Source: Clostridia bacterium (GTDB lineage Bacteria > Bacillota > Clostridia > Christensenellales > CAG-138). From it: DNA of 64,000 bases. The notes beneath the pieces are model-generated. The model did not search any database, was not told the origin of the DNA, and worked only from the letters and a program-made list of their open reading frames with translations. Of this stretch, positions 9,355 through 17,921 are shown piece by piece (position 1 is the stretch's first letter; each line of letters begins with the position of its first letter). The stretch lies in contig JAFWJN010000034.1 in assembly GCA_017514685.1 (NCBI GenBank), positions 1 through 64,000 of the forward strand, in the 5' to 3' direction. The translations under genes and the position numbers were made by a program.

Positions 9355-11246
9355 TGGCAGACATGTCTCATATCGAATTCAGAAGCGATGATTTTAAGCT
9401 TGTCCAGACAGACATCCGGATCATGGATAAAAAACTGGACACAAAGCCAACGACTTTCTTGAAGGACGCATTCAGGCGGTTCTGCAAGAATAAGTCTTCT
9501 GTTGCGGCCGCTATTATTCTGGCAATTCTGATCGTACTGACCATTCTGGTTCCTTGGTTGTCACCATATAATATCGATGATGTGCGTACGCCGGAAAAGT
9601 TCCTGGCGCCGAAGCTGTTTGAAGCCGGTACCGGTTTTTGGGATGGAACCCGGAAAAAAGAGCATGTAGTATATGACTCCATCAACGGAGTTCCGGCACT
9701 CTCTGAAAAATACAGCATAGCATCGATCAAGCGGTCTTTGATTTCCCTGACGGTGGAGCCGGAACCGACATTGATCGATTCCGCAAGCCAATACGGGACC
9801 GGAGGCTTGATTGTCGTGGCAACGGATGCAGCGGTTGCAGATAAGGATGTGTATATGACTTCCAAATCTCTGGAATTTACAGATAAGGGAGCCTACACTC
9901 TGGATGTGGTATTCGGCGACGAAGAAAATGTCAGTAATTCAAAACTCGGAGAATACTGCGTCTATCTCAAGACGGGCGAGAGGGCGGAAGACCGCCTCAT
10001 GATCCGGGATTTCTCCAGCGATTACAGCCCGATTTCCTTTAATATCAGTCAGGCAATGAAAGATGCCGGATTGAGTTCTGTTGCAGGACAGATCGTTTTT
10101 GAAGTGCGTTCTTCTGCGGATGCTTTCCGATACATCCTGATTGACAGCGTAAAACTGTCAGGTGGCGAAAGAGCGAAGAACCTGGAAGAACTAGAAGCGG
10201 TATCCTTTGACAATGCCACGGTTATGATCAATAACGCAGACAAGAACAGTCTGGGGTATTGGGCATGTTCCGGTCGCAAAGGAATTCACAATGCTGAGAT
10301 TTTCTACTGCGATTATATAATCGACACCTATATGCTCGTGTACGGCGATGCGGATCTGGTTACGTATTCGGCGACTGAACTGAACGGCTGGATTGAACGC
10401 GGCTGGTGTACATATGACTATAACGTTGGACCGGAATCATTTGTCCGGCTGACCAATGATTGTCCGGTCGATTATGTGGAGAGCCAGACAGTTCTGAAGG
10501 TAACCAAGAAACTGTCCAGTATCAGCGCACGCGGTTGGAACTACCGTAAAATGGGATACAGCAAGATGCCGTCCTTCATCCTTGGCACTGATGCCTCCGG
10601 CTTTGACCTTTTCAAGAGGGCATTCGCAGGCTTGAGAACATCTTTGATCCTCGGTGTATGCACAGCGGCATTCTGCTTCCTGTTCGGTCTGGTCTGGGGT
10701 GCTATCTCCGGTTATTTCGGAGGAAACGTGGACCTGTTCATGGAACGTTTCTGTGAGATTTTGAGCGGTGTTCCCTGGATTGTTGTCATGACACTTTGTA
10801 TTCTGCATCTTGGCAACAATATTACAACATTCTTCCTGGCACTATGCATGACCGGATGGATGGGAACGGCAGCAAGAACCCGTACCCAGTTTTACAGATT
10901 CAAGGGACGTGAATACGTTCTGGCATCCCGTACGCTGGGATCTTCAGATATGCGCCTGATTTTCAAGCATATCCTGCCGAACTCGATGGGAACAATCATT
11001 ACATCCAGCGTGTTCATGATCACAAGCGTCATTTTCTCCGAAGCAACGCTGGCTTATTTAAACCTGGGTCTGCAGGGTGTGCAGTCCTTCGGCGTCATGA
11101 TGGCTACAAACCAGCAATATCTTGGCATTTATCCGAACCTGGTTATTTTCCCGGCGGTTATTCTGGCACTGATGGAAATCTCCTTCAACCTGTTTGGCAA
11201 CGGTCTGCGTGACGCAATCAACCCGTCTCTGAAAGGAAGTGATTAA
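9354..11246 (+). CDS. Oligopeptide ABC transporter permease, OppC type, with large extracytoplasmic insert
   Basis: Second permease of this set, 630 residues against about 300 for the family. Helix 1 lies at about 49-68 and ends VPWLSPYNIDDV. The next conserved OppC motif, LGTDASGFDLFKRA, appears only near residue 411. About 320 residues of soluble sequence, rich in beta-prone stretches, are therefore inserted outside the membrane. The core after it has the usual helices and the loop ASRTLGSSDMRLIFKHILP. I recognise no named domain in the insert; it could help hold peptide or the large binding protein. The start codon overlaps the previous stop. Confidence 0.9.
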   Translation: MADMSHIEFRSDDFKLVQTDIRIMDKKLDTKPTTFLKDAFRRFCKNKSSVAAAIILAILIVLTILVPWLSPYNIDDVRTPEKFLAPKLFEAGTGFWDGTRKKEHVVYDSINGVPALSEKYSIASIKRSLISLTVEPEPTLIDSASQYGTGGLIVVATDAAVADKDVYMTSKSLEFTDKGAYTLDVVFGDEENVSNSKLGEYCVYLKTGERAEDRLMIRDFSSDYSPISFNISQAMKDAGLSSVAGQIVFEVRSSADAFRYILIDSVKLSGGERAKNLEELEAVSFDNATVMINNADKNSLGYWACSGRKGIHNAEIFYCDYIIDTYMLVYGDADLVTYSATELNGWIERGWCTYDYNVGPESFVRLTNDCPVDYVESQTVLKVTKKLSSISARGWNYRKMGYSKMPSFILGTDASGFDLFKRAFAGLRTSLILGVCTAAFCFLFGLVWGAISGYFGGNVDLFMERFCEILSGVPWIVVMTLCILHLGNNITTFFLALCMTGWMGTAARTRTQFYRFKGREYVLASRTLGSSDMRLIFKHILPNSMGTIITSSVFMITSVIFSEATLAYLNLGLQGVQSFGVMMATNQQYLGIYPNLVIFPAVILALMEISFNLFGNGLRDAINPSLKGSD

Positions 11247-11247
11247 G

Positions 11248-12744
11248 ATGGCAGTGAGCAAAGAAAAAGTACTGTCCGTCAATAATCTTGTGGTGAATTT
11301 CAAGACGGATAACGGTATTCTGAAAGCTGTCCGGGACGTATCCTTCGACCTTTATCAGGGCGAGACCCTGTGTATTGTAGGAGAATCCGGCTCCGGTAAA
11401 TCGGTCACATCCAAGACCATCATGGGCATTCTGGCCAACAATGCCATTATTGCTGACGGAAACATCATTTATCGCGGTGAAAATCTTCTGGAAATCTCTG
11501 AGGATGAGTTTTACAAGATCAGAGGCCATAAGATTGGAATGATCTTCCAGGACCCGCTGTCTTCGCTGAATCCTATCGTGAAAATCGGGAAGCAGATCAC
11601 CGAGGCGATGCTGATCAACTCGGATAAGCTGAAGACGATGTATAATGACATCATCAGTGATGATCTGATCCGTTACAAGAATACGCTGGCGAAGATGAAT
11701 ATCGCCATCTCGACGGAAGAGAAGAAACTGGATGCATTTATCTCCGAACTCAAAAGAAAGGAAGGACGCTCTGCTGAACAGAAGGCCAATGACAAAGCCC
11801 TGATCAAGCAGAAGAAGGAAGAGTTCAAAGCGTTTGAGAAGGAAATCAAGAACCAGTATCTGTCTCAAGCCAAGGAATACAAGGCTGTTCTGACAGAAAC
11901 GGAAAAACGCGCTAAAAAGGAAGTTGCTGAATATAAAGCGCTGGTTACAGAAGAATATAAAGCGAAAGAAACAGAATTAAAGCAGCGGCTGAAGAGCGCC
12001 GTTTCAAAAGAAGAGAAGGACGAGATTACAAAGGAACTGGAAAAAGAAAAGGATCTGTTCGATAACAAACTGAGAATCACCAAAGCGGAAGCCAAACGGC
12101 GCGCGCTGGCGGTTATGAAGGAAGTCGGCATTCCGGAACCGGAACGCAGATACAATCAGTATCCGTTTGAGTTTTCCGGCGGTATGCGGCAGCGTATAGT
12201 TATCGCTATCGCGCTGACGGCTTCTCCGGAGATTCTGATCTGCGACGAACCGACCACCGCTCTGGACGTCACCATTCAGGCGCAGATTCTGGAACTCATC
12301 AATAAGATCAAGGCGGAAAGAAATCTGTCCTGCATCTTTATCACACACGATTTGGGCGTTGTTGCCAACATGGCAGACCGCGTGGCAGTCATGTATGCAG
12401 GCAAAATCGTGGAATACGGAACTGCCGATGAGATCTTCTATGATCCCAGACATCCGTACACCTGGGCGCTCCTTTCCAGCATTCCGGATATGGACAGCAA
12501 GGAGAAATTGGAAGCGATTCCGGGTACTCCGCCAAACATGATCTATCCTCCGAAGGGCGACGCTTTTGCCATTCGGAGCAAATACGCAATGAATATCGAT
12601 TTCCGGGAAGAACCGCCGTTCTTCAAGATTTCGGATACGCACTATGCGGCAACATGGCTGCTGGATGAGCGCGCACCGAAAGTGGAAATGCCTAAGATCG
12701 TCAGTGAGCGCATCAAGAATTCGCTGGAGGGAGGATCGAAATGA
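11248..12744 (+). CDS. Oligopeptide ABC transporter ATP-binding protein, OppD type, with coiled-coil insertion
   Basis: ATPase of the second Opp set, 498 residues. Walker A GESGSGKS is at 45-52, the Q-loop MIFQDPLSSLNP near 101, the signature FSGGMRQR near 310, then Walker [13 protein letters not shown]-loop FITHDLGVV and [13 protein letters not shown]. Between Q-loop and signature lies an insert of about 155 residues (about 122-278). It is dominated by Lys, Glu and Ala (for example EEKKLDAFISELKRKEG and KEEKDEITKELEKEKD) and looks like a long alpha-helical hairpin in the helical subdomain. The first-set paralogue (2634-3713) lacks it. ATG 11248 was chosen over an in-frame GTG at 11239 because AAAGGAAG precedes it. 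Confidence 0.9.
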   Translation: MAVSKEKVLSVNNLVVNFKTDNGILKAVRDVSFDLYQGETLCIVGESGSGKSVTSKTIMGILANNAIIADGNIIYRGENLLEISEDEFYKIRGHKIGMIFQDPLSSLNPIVKIGKQITEAMLINSDKLKTMYNDIISDDLIRYKNTLAKMNIAISTEEKKLDAFISELKRKEGRSAEQKANDKALIKQKKEEFKAFEKEIKNQYLSQAKEYKAVLTETEKRAKKEVAEYKALVTEEYKAKETELKQRLKSAVSKEEKDEITKELEKEKDLFDNKLRITKAEAKRRALAVMKEVGIPEPERRYNQYPFEFSGGMRQRIVIAIALTASPEILICDEPTTALDVTIQAQILELINKIKAERNLSCIFITHDLGVVANMADRVAVMYAGKIVEYGTADEIFYDPRHPYTWALLSSIPDMDSKEKLEAIPGTPPNMIYPPKGDAFAIRSKYAMNIDFREEPPFFKISDTHYAATWLLDERAPKVEMPKIVSERIKNSLEGGSK

Positions 12745-14075
12745 AGAGTCAACTCGATGTTTATAAAATCTCCGAGAAAGAGAACCTCGAAGCGAAAGTG
12801 ATCCAGGAGACAGAGAGCACAAACTTTATCCAGGATGATAAAGAAGATTATCATGACGCGATCGAATCTCCGAGCGAGCTGAGCGCATTCAACCGGAAGT
12901 ACAAAATCAATCCGCGTGTAAAGCAGAAACCGGAACTGCGCAAGCAGGGCATTCTGCTTTCCGTGCGGAACTTGAAACAGTTTTTCTTCTTTGGAAAAGG
13001 AATCAACAAGCAGAAACTCAAAGCAGTTTCCAATGTTTCCTTTGATCTTCGGGAAGGAGAATGCCTTGGTATCGTCGGTGAATCCGGCTGCGGCAAGACA
13101 ACTACCGGCCGGTGCATTATCCGCCTGTACAACATCACATCCGGATCTATCTACTACCGGGGTGTTCGTATCAGCGCAGGAAACCGGTGGAACAAGAAAG
13201 AGATCAAATGGTCCCGCATCCATGCGAATGAAAAGATCAAGGCTCTGAAAGAACAGGCCAAGGAAGATCCTTCGAAGGCTCTGGAGATCGAACAGCGGAT
13301 TCAGAAGATAGAAGACGATGTCAAAGAGATCCATGCCACCCAGAAGGCTAAAATCAAGCAGATCGCATTCGATAATAATAATGTAAGCCGCAAGCTGATG
13401 AATGAGATCCAGATGATCTTCCAGGATCCTATTGATTCTCTGGATCCCCGTATGACGGTTGAGGACATCATTCAGGAAGGTCTGCAGATCCAGAATTTCC
13501 GGAACAAGGAAGAAAACCACAAGAAGGTGGTTGAAATGCTGGAGACGGTTGGTCTTGTCGAAGAGCATGCTTCCCGGTACCCGCATGAGTTTTCCGGCGG
13601 TCAGCGCCAGCGTATCGGTATTGCGCGTGCCCTGATCATGAACCCGAAGCTTCTGATCTGCGATGAACCGATTTCCGCATTGGATGTTTCGATCCGTGCG
13701 CAGATCATTAACCTTCTGAATGATCTGAAGAGAAACCTGAACCTGTCCATCATTTTCATCGCGCATGACTTATCGGTGGTCAAGTACTTCTGCGATTCCA
13801 TCGTCGTTATGTACTATGGCAAGGTAGTAGAGAAGGCACCGAGCGACGAGCTGTTTAAGAATCCGATGCATCCTTACACACGTTCTCTGCTCTCGGCTAT
13901 TCCGAAGCCCAACCCGCGCTCTGAGCGGGAACGCAAACGTATTACTTACGTTCCTGCCGAAGCGCATGATTACGAACACGGTGATTTGCCTTCCTTCCGT
14001 GAACTGAAGAAAGATCATTTCGTCTATTGCAACGAAGCAGAGTACGAGCGTTATATGGCGGAGCTGAAGGACTGA
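12741..14075 (+). CDS. Oligopeptide ABC transporter ATP-binding protein, OppF type, with N-terminal extension and helical insertion
   Basis: Partner ATPase of the second Opp set, 444 residues against about 325. About 70 extra N-terminal residues precede the nucleotide-binding domain. Walker A GESGCGKT is at 113-120. A Lys/Glu-rich insert of about 70 residues (about 146-215, including KEIKWSRIHANEKIKALK) lies before the Q-loop MIFQDPIDSLDP (about 225). Then come [30 protein letters not shown] and HPYTRSLLSAIP. The insert site differs from that of the OppD-type partner (after its Q-loop). The ATG overlaps the preceding TGA by four bases, with GGGAGGATCG upstream. Confidence 0.9.
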   Translation: MKSQLDVYKISEKENLEAKVIQETESTNFIQDDKEDYHDAIESPSELSAFNRKYKINPRVKQKPELRKQGILLSVRNLKQFFFFGKGINKQKLKAVSNVSFDLREGECLGIVGESGCGKTTTGRCIIRLYNITSGSIYYRGVRISAGNRWNKKEIKWSRIHANEKIKALKEQAKEDPSKALEIEQRIQKIEDDVKEIHATQKAKIKQIAFDNNNVSRKLMNEIQMIFQDPIDSLDPRMTVEDIIQEGLQIQNFRNKEENHKKVVEMLETVGLVEEHASRYPHEFSGGQRQRIGIARALIMNPKLLICDEPISALDVSIRAQIINLLNDLKRNLNLSIIFIAHDLSVVKYFCDSIVVMYYGKVVEKAPSDELFKNPMHPYTRSLLSAIPKPNPRSERERKRITYVPAEAHDYEHGDLPSFRELKKDHFVYCNEAEYERYMAELKD

Positions 14076-14076
14076 G

Positions 14077-14454
14077 ATGGACATCCTGAACCGTATCTTC
14101 CGCCATTCTCCGATTCGATATGCTGTGGCGGCGGGCATTGCGCTGGTAATTGCGTTTCTGAGTTTGCTGCGAACCGGCTTTGATCTTAGGATCTACTATA
14201 TGGACGCTTTTTCCGTGGCCGGTGCTGCAGTGATTCTGTTGGGCTTGCTGTTCATGGCTGCCTATTTTGGCGCTTTTGATACTTTCGGCTACTCCTTCTC
14301 CATGTGGCGTGCAACCCGTCGGTATAAAGACCTGTATGCCTACAGTGAAGCGAAAAAGGAGAAACGGCAGAAAGGCGGATGGACATTCATGCCTTTCCTC
14401 GTAGTAGGGGCAGTCTTTCTGCTCACAGGTCTGCTTCTTCGTATCGGACTGTAA
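14077..14454 (+). CDS. Small membrane protein, DUF3899-like (second copy)
   Basis: A 125-residue protein: two helices (about 14-32 and 44-66), a hydrophilic stretch with GAFDTFGYSFSMWRATRRYKD, a charged EAKKEKRQKGG segment and a C-terminal helix. The topology and the GxFDxxxYS motif match the protein at 4671-5033, although overall identity looks low. It starts one base after the OppF-type stop, so it belongs to that operon. A strong terminator follows. Function unknown; the recurrence beside both Opp sets is the only functional clue. Confidence 0.7.
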   Translation: MDILNRIFRHSPIRYAVAAGIALVIAFLSLLRTGFDLRIYYMDAFSVAGAAVILLGLLFMAAYFGAFDTFGYSFSMWRATRRYKDLYAYSEAKKEKRQKGGWTFMPFLVVGAVFLLTGLLLRIGL

Positions 14455-14476
14455 AAGCAAAGAACAGAAAAATGAT

Positions 14477-14502
14477 AAAAGCTCCCGGGTTCGGGAGCTT
14501 TT
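14477..14502. terminator. Bidirectional rho-independent terminator
   Basis: AAAAGCTCCCG / CGGGAGCTTTT hairpin with A and T runs on both sides. It ends the second Opp operon on the plus strand and the pcp operon arriving on the minus strand. Confidence 0.9.
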
Positions 14503-14527
14503 CTCGTCAAAAACAAAAAAAGGATGA

Positions 14528-15154
14528 TTAGCCGGAGTTCGTCCGGTCAAGGAATCTGCACAGAGACAGAATCGCGGCTTCCAGGCCTTTCACGGCGTCT
14601 GAGGTTTGCATGGAAGGTATTTTCCGGTTGGAAAGAGAAGCCTGCTCCGGTGTGCAGGGAACGTGAATGAATCCGGCCAAGACCGGGGAAGAAGCCGCTG
14701 CCAACAGATGCAGAACAGAGTACATCAGATCATTGCAGACAAACGTTCCGGCACTGCAGGAAAGGTCACAGGGAATTCCTGCGGAGAGAACTGCAGCCCG
14801 CATTGTTTTCAGGGGCAAAGTGGAAAAGTATGCAGCAGGTCCGGATGGCACGACCGGCTGATCGACCGGCTGATTTCCCACGTTGTCCGGCATGGAAGCA
14901 TCTCTTAAGTTGATTGCGATTCGTTCCAAAGAAATGGACGGGCGCCCGGATGCCTGACCGATCATAATAATGGCGTCCGGGCGGAATGATCGGGCAAAAG
15001 ACAGGATCATTTCGGCGCCGGCACCGAAAACCGTGGGAATGGTGAGCGTGCTCAGCTCTATTTCGCTTGGGACAGAGACATGATTGACCGCCTCCAGTGC
15101 GGCATTGATCTGTTCTCCTCCGAAAGGCTCAAAAGCCGTCAGCAAAAGTTTCAC
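14528..15154 (-). CDS. pcp: Pyroglutamyl-peptidase I
   Basis: Cytosolic cysteine peptidase (family C15) that removes N-terminal pyroglutamate from peptides. It has 208 residues, normal for the family. It begins MKLLLTAFEPFGG. The catalytic triad is visible: Glu77 in SLERIAINL, Cys140 in SAGTFVCN and His164 in GFIHVP. The start overlaps the stop of the upstream DUF1653 gene by four bases. Lying downstream of two peptide importers, it fits use of imported peptides, although it is transcribed towards them. Confidence 0.92.
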   Translation of the reverse strand: MKLLLTAFEPFGGEQINAALEAVNHVSVPSEIELSTLTIPTVFGAGAEMILSFARSFRPDAIIMIGQASGRPSISLERIAINLRDASMPDNVGNQPVDQPVVPSGPAAYFSTLPLKTMRAAVLSAGIPCDLSCSAGTFVCNDLMYSVLHLLAAASSPVLAGFIHVPCTPEQASLSNRKIPSMQTSDAVKGLEAAILSLCRFLDRTNSG

Positions 15155-15378
15155 TTGTTTTCCTCCTGGATTCTGGTAAAACGCCGGTAGGTTTTTCCGT
15201 CACGTTCCACAGTTTCGTTCCACATGGACGCGGGGCGAACCCATAGCCCGCGTTCCCCATACAGCGCCCGGTAGACGACCATCTCTTCCAGCGTTTCACT
15301 GTGACGGGCGACAGCAATCACCTCATATTCGTTCCCTTTGAAATGGCGGTATCGGCCGGGTAGAATCGGTTCTGTCAT
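15151..15378 (-). CDS. DUF1653 small protein
   Basis: A 75-residue protein starting MTEPILPGRYRHFKGNEYEV, with the DUF1653 pattern PGxYxHFKGxxYEVxxxAxHSETxExxVVYxxLYGExxxWVRP. These short SH3-like proteins are widespread in Bacillota and of unknown function. The start at 15378 overlaps the aldo/keto reductase stop (four bases). A longer in-frame start at 15438 would lie inside that gene and has no independent support. It sits in the middle of a tight three-gene operon. Confidence 0.85.
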   Translation of the reverse strand: MTEPILPGRYRHFKGNEYEVIAVARHSETLEEMVVYRALYGERGLWVRPASMWNETVERDGKTYRRFTRIQEENK

Positions 15379-16562
15379 TTCAGACCCTCTTTCCGGCGTC
15401 GTTCCGCCTCTTCCCGTTCCCGGCAGATATCTGCCCATTTAGGACGTTTGGTCAGAAGATCCGCAAAAGATGCCATGACTTCCGGGATATCGATATGCTG
15501 AGGGCAGATCGCAGCGCAGGCACCGCACCCAATGCATGCGGAGGGACGTTTGTCCTCATCCAGCGCGTCCATCTGCATCGGAACGGTAAAACTGGAAGAG
15601 AATTTACAGTCATTATATGCTGCAATCAGCATGGGAATGTTGAGTTCCATCGGGCATCCTTCTGTGCAGTAGCGGCAGGCCGTGCATGGAACGGCATCCT
15701 TTTTCTGTTCCGCAAGTTCCAGAAGAAACCGTGTTTCATCCGGAGAAAGAGGCTTTTCTTCCGAAAACGTACGGACGTTTTCAGCCATCTGCGCATAGGC
15801 GGACATGCCCGATAAAACGACATGGACATTCTCAATGCCTGTCAGAAAACGGAATCCCCAGGCGGCAGGAGTTTCATCCGGGCGGAAGGAATGAAGAACA
15901 GTTACTTCTTCTTCGGAGAGCGATGCGAGCTTTCCGCCGCGGAGCGGTTCCATGACAACAATGGGGATACCGCGTCCGGTCAGCAAGTCTACTTTTTCTT
16001 TTCCGTTTTGAAGCGTCCAGTCAAGCCAGTTTAACTGAATCTGGCAGAATTCCATATGTTCGCCGTACTGATCCAGAAATGACGCAAGTGTATCGGGTCT
16101 TGCGTGGGAAGAGAATCCAAGATGACGGATTCTGCCGTTCTTTTTCTGTTCGACAAAATAGTCTATGATGCCCCAGCGGGGATCCGTATAAGCCGGGAGT
16201 GAACTTTCGCAAACGTTGTGAAGCAGATAGAAATCAAAATAGTCCACGCCGCATTTGACGAGCTGCTCCTCGAAAACCCCGGCAGGATCATAGGAAGAAC
16301 TGAACTGATGCCCCGGGTATTTGGTGGCAAGGTGCCAGCTGCTGCGCGGATATTCTGCCAGCAGCTTTCCAATCACGACTTCCGACATTCCTCCATGGTA
16401 GGGAAAAGCGGTATCAAAATAATTGACACCGTTATCCATGGCAAGAGCGATCATGCGGCGGGTTTCTTCTTCATCAATTGCTCCATCGGAACGAAGAGGG
16501 AGCCTCATGGCTCCGAACCCAAGCCTGGAAATCATTTCTCCGCAAAACTCTGTATATTGCAT
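15375..16562 (-). CDS. Aldo/keto reductase with C-terminal 4Fe-4S ferredoxin domain
   Basis: Predicted oxidoreductase, 395 residues. The N-terminal aldo/keto reductase barrel carries the catalytic tetrad Asp50 and Tyr55 (NYFDTAFPYHGG), Lys81 (LATKYPGH) and His115 (FYLLHNV). The C-terminal part (about 290-370) has two cysteine clusters, CTACRYCTEGCP and CIGCGACAAICP, for two 4Fe-4S centres. This combination is common in anaerobes and suggests electron exchange with ferredoxin rather than simple NADPH chemistry. Substrate unknown. It is the first gene of the operon with DUF1653 and pcp. Confidence 0.92.
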   Translation of the reverse strand: MQYTEFCGEMISRLGFGAMRLPLRSDGAIDEEETRRMIALAMDNGVNYFDTAFPYHGGMSEVVIGKLLAEYPRSSWHLATKYPGHQFSSSYDPAGVFEEQLVKCGVDYFDFYLLHNVCESSLPAYTDPRWGIIDYFVEQKKNGRIRHLGFSSHARPDTLASFLDQYGEHMEFCQIQLNWLDWTLQNGKEKVDLLTGRGIPIVVMEPLRGGKLASLSEEEVTVLHSFRPDETPAAWGFRFLTGIENVHVVLSGMSAYAQMAENVRTFSEEKPLSPDETRFLLELAEQKKDAVPCTACRYCTEGCPMELNIPMLIAAYNDCKFSSSFTVPMQMDALDEDKRPSACIGCGACAAICPQHIDIPEVMASFADLLTKRPKWADICREREEAERRRKEGLK

Positions 16563-16632
16563 TTCTTCAAGACCTCCTGTCTGATTAGATATATTATACT
16601 GTAATCCCTAAACGAATAAAAGAAGGATTTTG

Positions 16633-16662
16633 GTGACAGCGTTATCTGATTCGTGCTATACT
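16633..16662 (+). promoter_or_regulatory. Promoter of the DUF1887 operon
   Basis: GTGACA (16633-16638), an 18-base spacer, then TATACT (16657-16662) preceded by TGC. The start codon at 16688 follows ACGGAGGGACTCCAG. Confidence 0.6.
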
Positions 16663-16687
16663 GAAACAAGAAACGGAGGGACTCCAG

Positions 16688-17881
16688 ATGGCCAGAATTC
16701 TGATCGAATACTATGATCCGGAACACATCAATACGATCATGTCACTTTTGCACAGGCAATATGACAGTGTTTTTATTCTGTACGTTCAGAGGGGAGGGGG
16801 CCCTTCTGAGGCATGCAAAGAGAAACTTACGAATTTCTTCCGCAGTAAATTTGGTTTGGCTCCGAATTTTATCGGCTTAAAGCAGCATACACTTGAGGCA
16901 TTTATTGAACGGTTTCACTCTTTGATTAAGCCCGGGAACGAATATGAATTCGATATCACAGGTGGCAGCGGAACTTTTATTGCAGCCGCCGGATACTATG
17001 TCGGCACCGAACAAAAAGTTCAGACTTCCGTTCATCGTTACACGGCCAGAACCGGCCGGATGCTGATGCAGTACCCGGGAAAAGCCGAGCAGTTTCCAAG
17101 ACTATTGGATCTGACGGTTCCCGACATGATCGGACTGAACGGAACATTTCTGATCCGCGGGGACGGAGCAGGCAGGATGATTCGAAGCGAACAGCATGAC
17201 AAAGAATTGCTTGTGCTTTGGAATATCGTTAAAAAACAGCCTGTTCAATGGAATAAGTTTTGTATGCTCCGTTCTTCCATCACAGAAGACGGAAGCTGGG
17301 CCAGAAAACTGACTTCAAAAGAAGAAATGCAGATCGCGCAGAGGTTTTTTCCCTCCCTGGAAGAAGCGGGCTTGATTCGGCAGCTGACTTATGCAAAAAA
17401 AGGGAATGCAGAGGAAGCAAGATTTTTCCCTGCCGTTCTTTCGGAAAACACGGAGCTGATGCAGAAAGCCGGAGCCGTATTAGAACGCTATGCCTGCTAC
17501 TGCGCGATGAACAGCGGACTGTTCTCGGACGTCCGAACGGGGGTCGAGATCGATTGGGACGGCAAGGCTGATACCGTGGAGAATCCGTATAATGAAATTG
17601 ATGTGATGCTCGCTTTTGATGAGCATCCGGTGTTTGCAAGCTGTAAAAACCGGGAGCCTTCCAAAGAGGATCTGTATGAGATCTCCGTTATGACCAAGCA
17701 TTTCGGCGGAAAATACGGAATCGCCATGCTCCTGTCCACTCTTCCCGCGCAAGGTTCGGTCAAAGAACGCGCAAAAGAGATGGAAGTCATTCTGATCGAC
17801 GGCATCGGGCATAAGAATGAGAAAGGCATGATCGCCAGATTTACCGAGATGGTTGGAAAATACCGGAAACAGACGCGCTGA
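16688..17881 (+). CDS. DUF1887 protein: CARF-like sensor plus PD-(D/E)XK nuclease-like domain (Can2/Card1 relative)
   Basis: A 397-residue protein. The N-terminal half has a Rossmann-like pattern and a glycine-rich segment FDITGGSGTFIAAAGYY (88-104), placed where CARF domains of the DUF1887/Can2/Card1 family have their TGGT ligand loop. The C-terminal half resembles their restriction-endonuclease-like domain: Glu266 in VLERYA, Glu303/Asp305 in NEIDVML and Lys320 in FASCKN. The usual acid of the E-x-K motif is Ser318 here. Known relatives are cyclic-oligoadenylate-activated nucleases of type III CRISPR systems. No CRISPR array or cas gene is present in this window. It leads an operon with TPR, DUF4037 and nrdG genes. 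Family fairly sure, ligand and activity inferred. Confidence 0.75.
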   Translation: MARILIEYYDPEHINTIMSLLHRQYDSVFILYVQRGGGPSEACKEKLTNFFRSKFGLAPNFIGLKQHTLEAFIERFHSLIKPGNEYEFDITGGSGTFIAAAGYYVGTEQKVQTSVHRYTARTGRMLMQYPGKAEQFPRLLDLTVPDMIGLNGTFLIRGDGAGRMIRSEQHDKELLVLWNIVKKQPVQWNKFCMLRSSITEDGSWARKLTSKEEMQIAQRFFPSLEEAGLIRQLTYAKKGNAEEARFFPAVLSENTELMQKAGAVLERYACYCAMNSGLFSDVRTGVEIDWDGKADTVENPYNEIDVMLAFDEHPVFASCKNREPSKEDLYEISVMTKHFGGKYGIAMLLSTLPAQGSVKERAKEMEVILIDGIGHKNEKGMIARFTEMVGKYRKQTR

Positions 17882-17921
17882 TTCCGGGGGAAATGGTAAG
17901 ATCGGGAAGAGGAAAACGAAT

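Noticed and set aside
12642..13766. Long antisense reading frame (374 residues) over the OppD/OppF-type genes
   Set aside because: It lies fully opposite two genes with intact ATPase motifs, and its translation has no recognisable domain. It is a codon-bias shadow.
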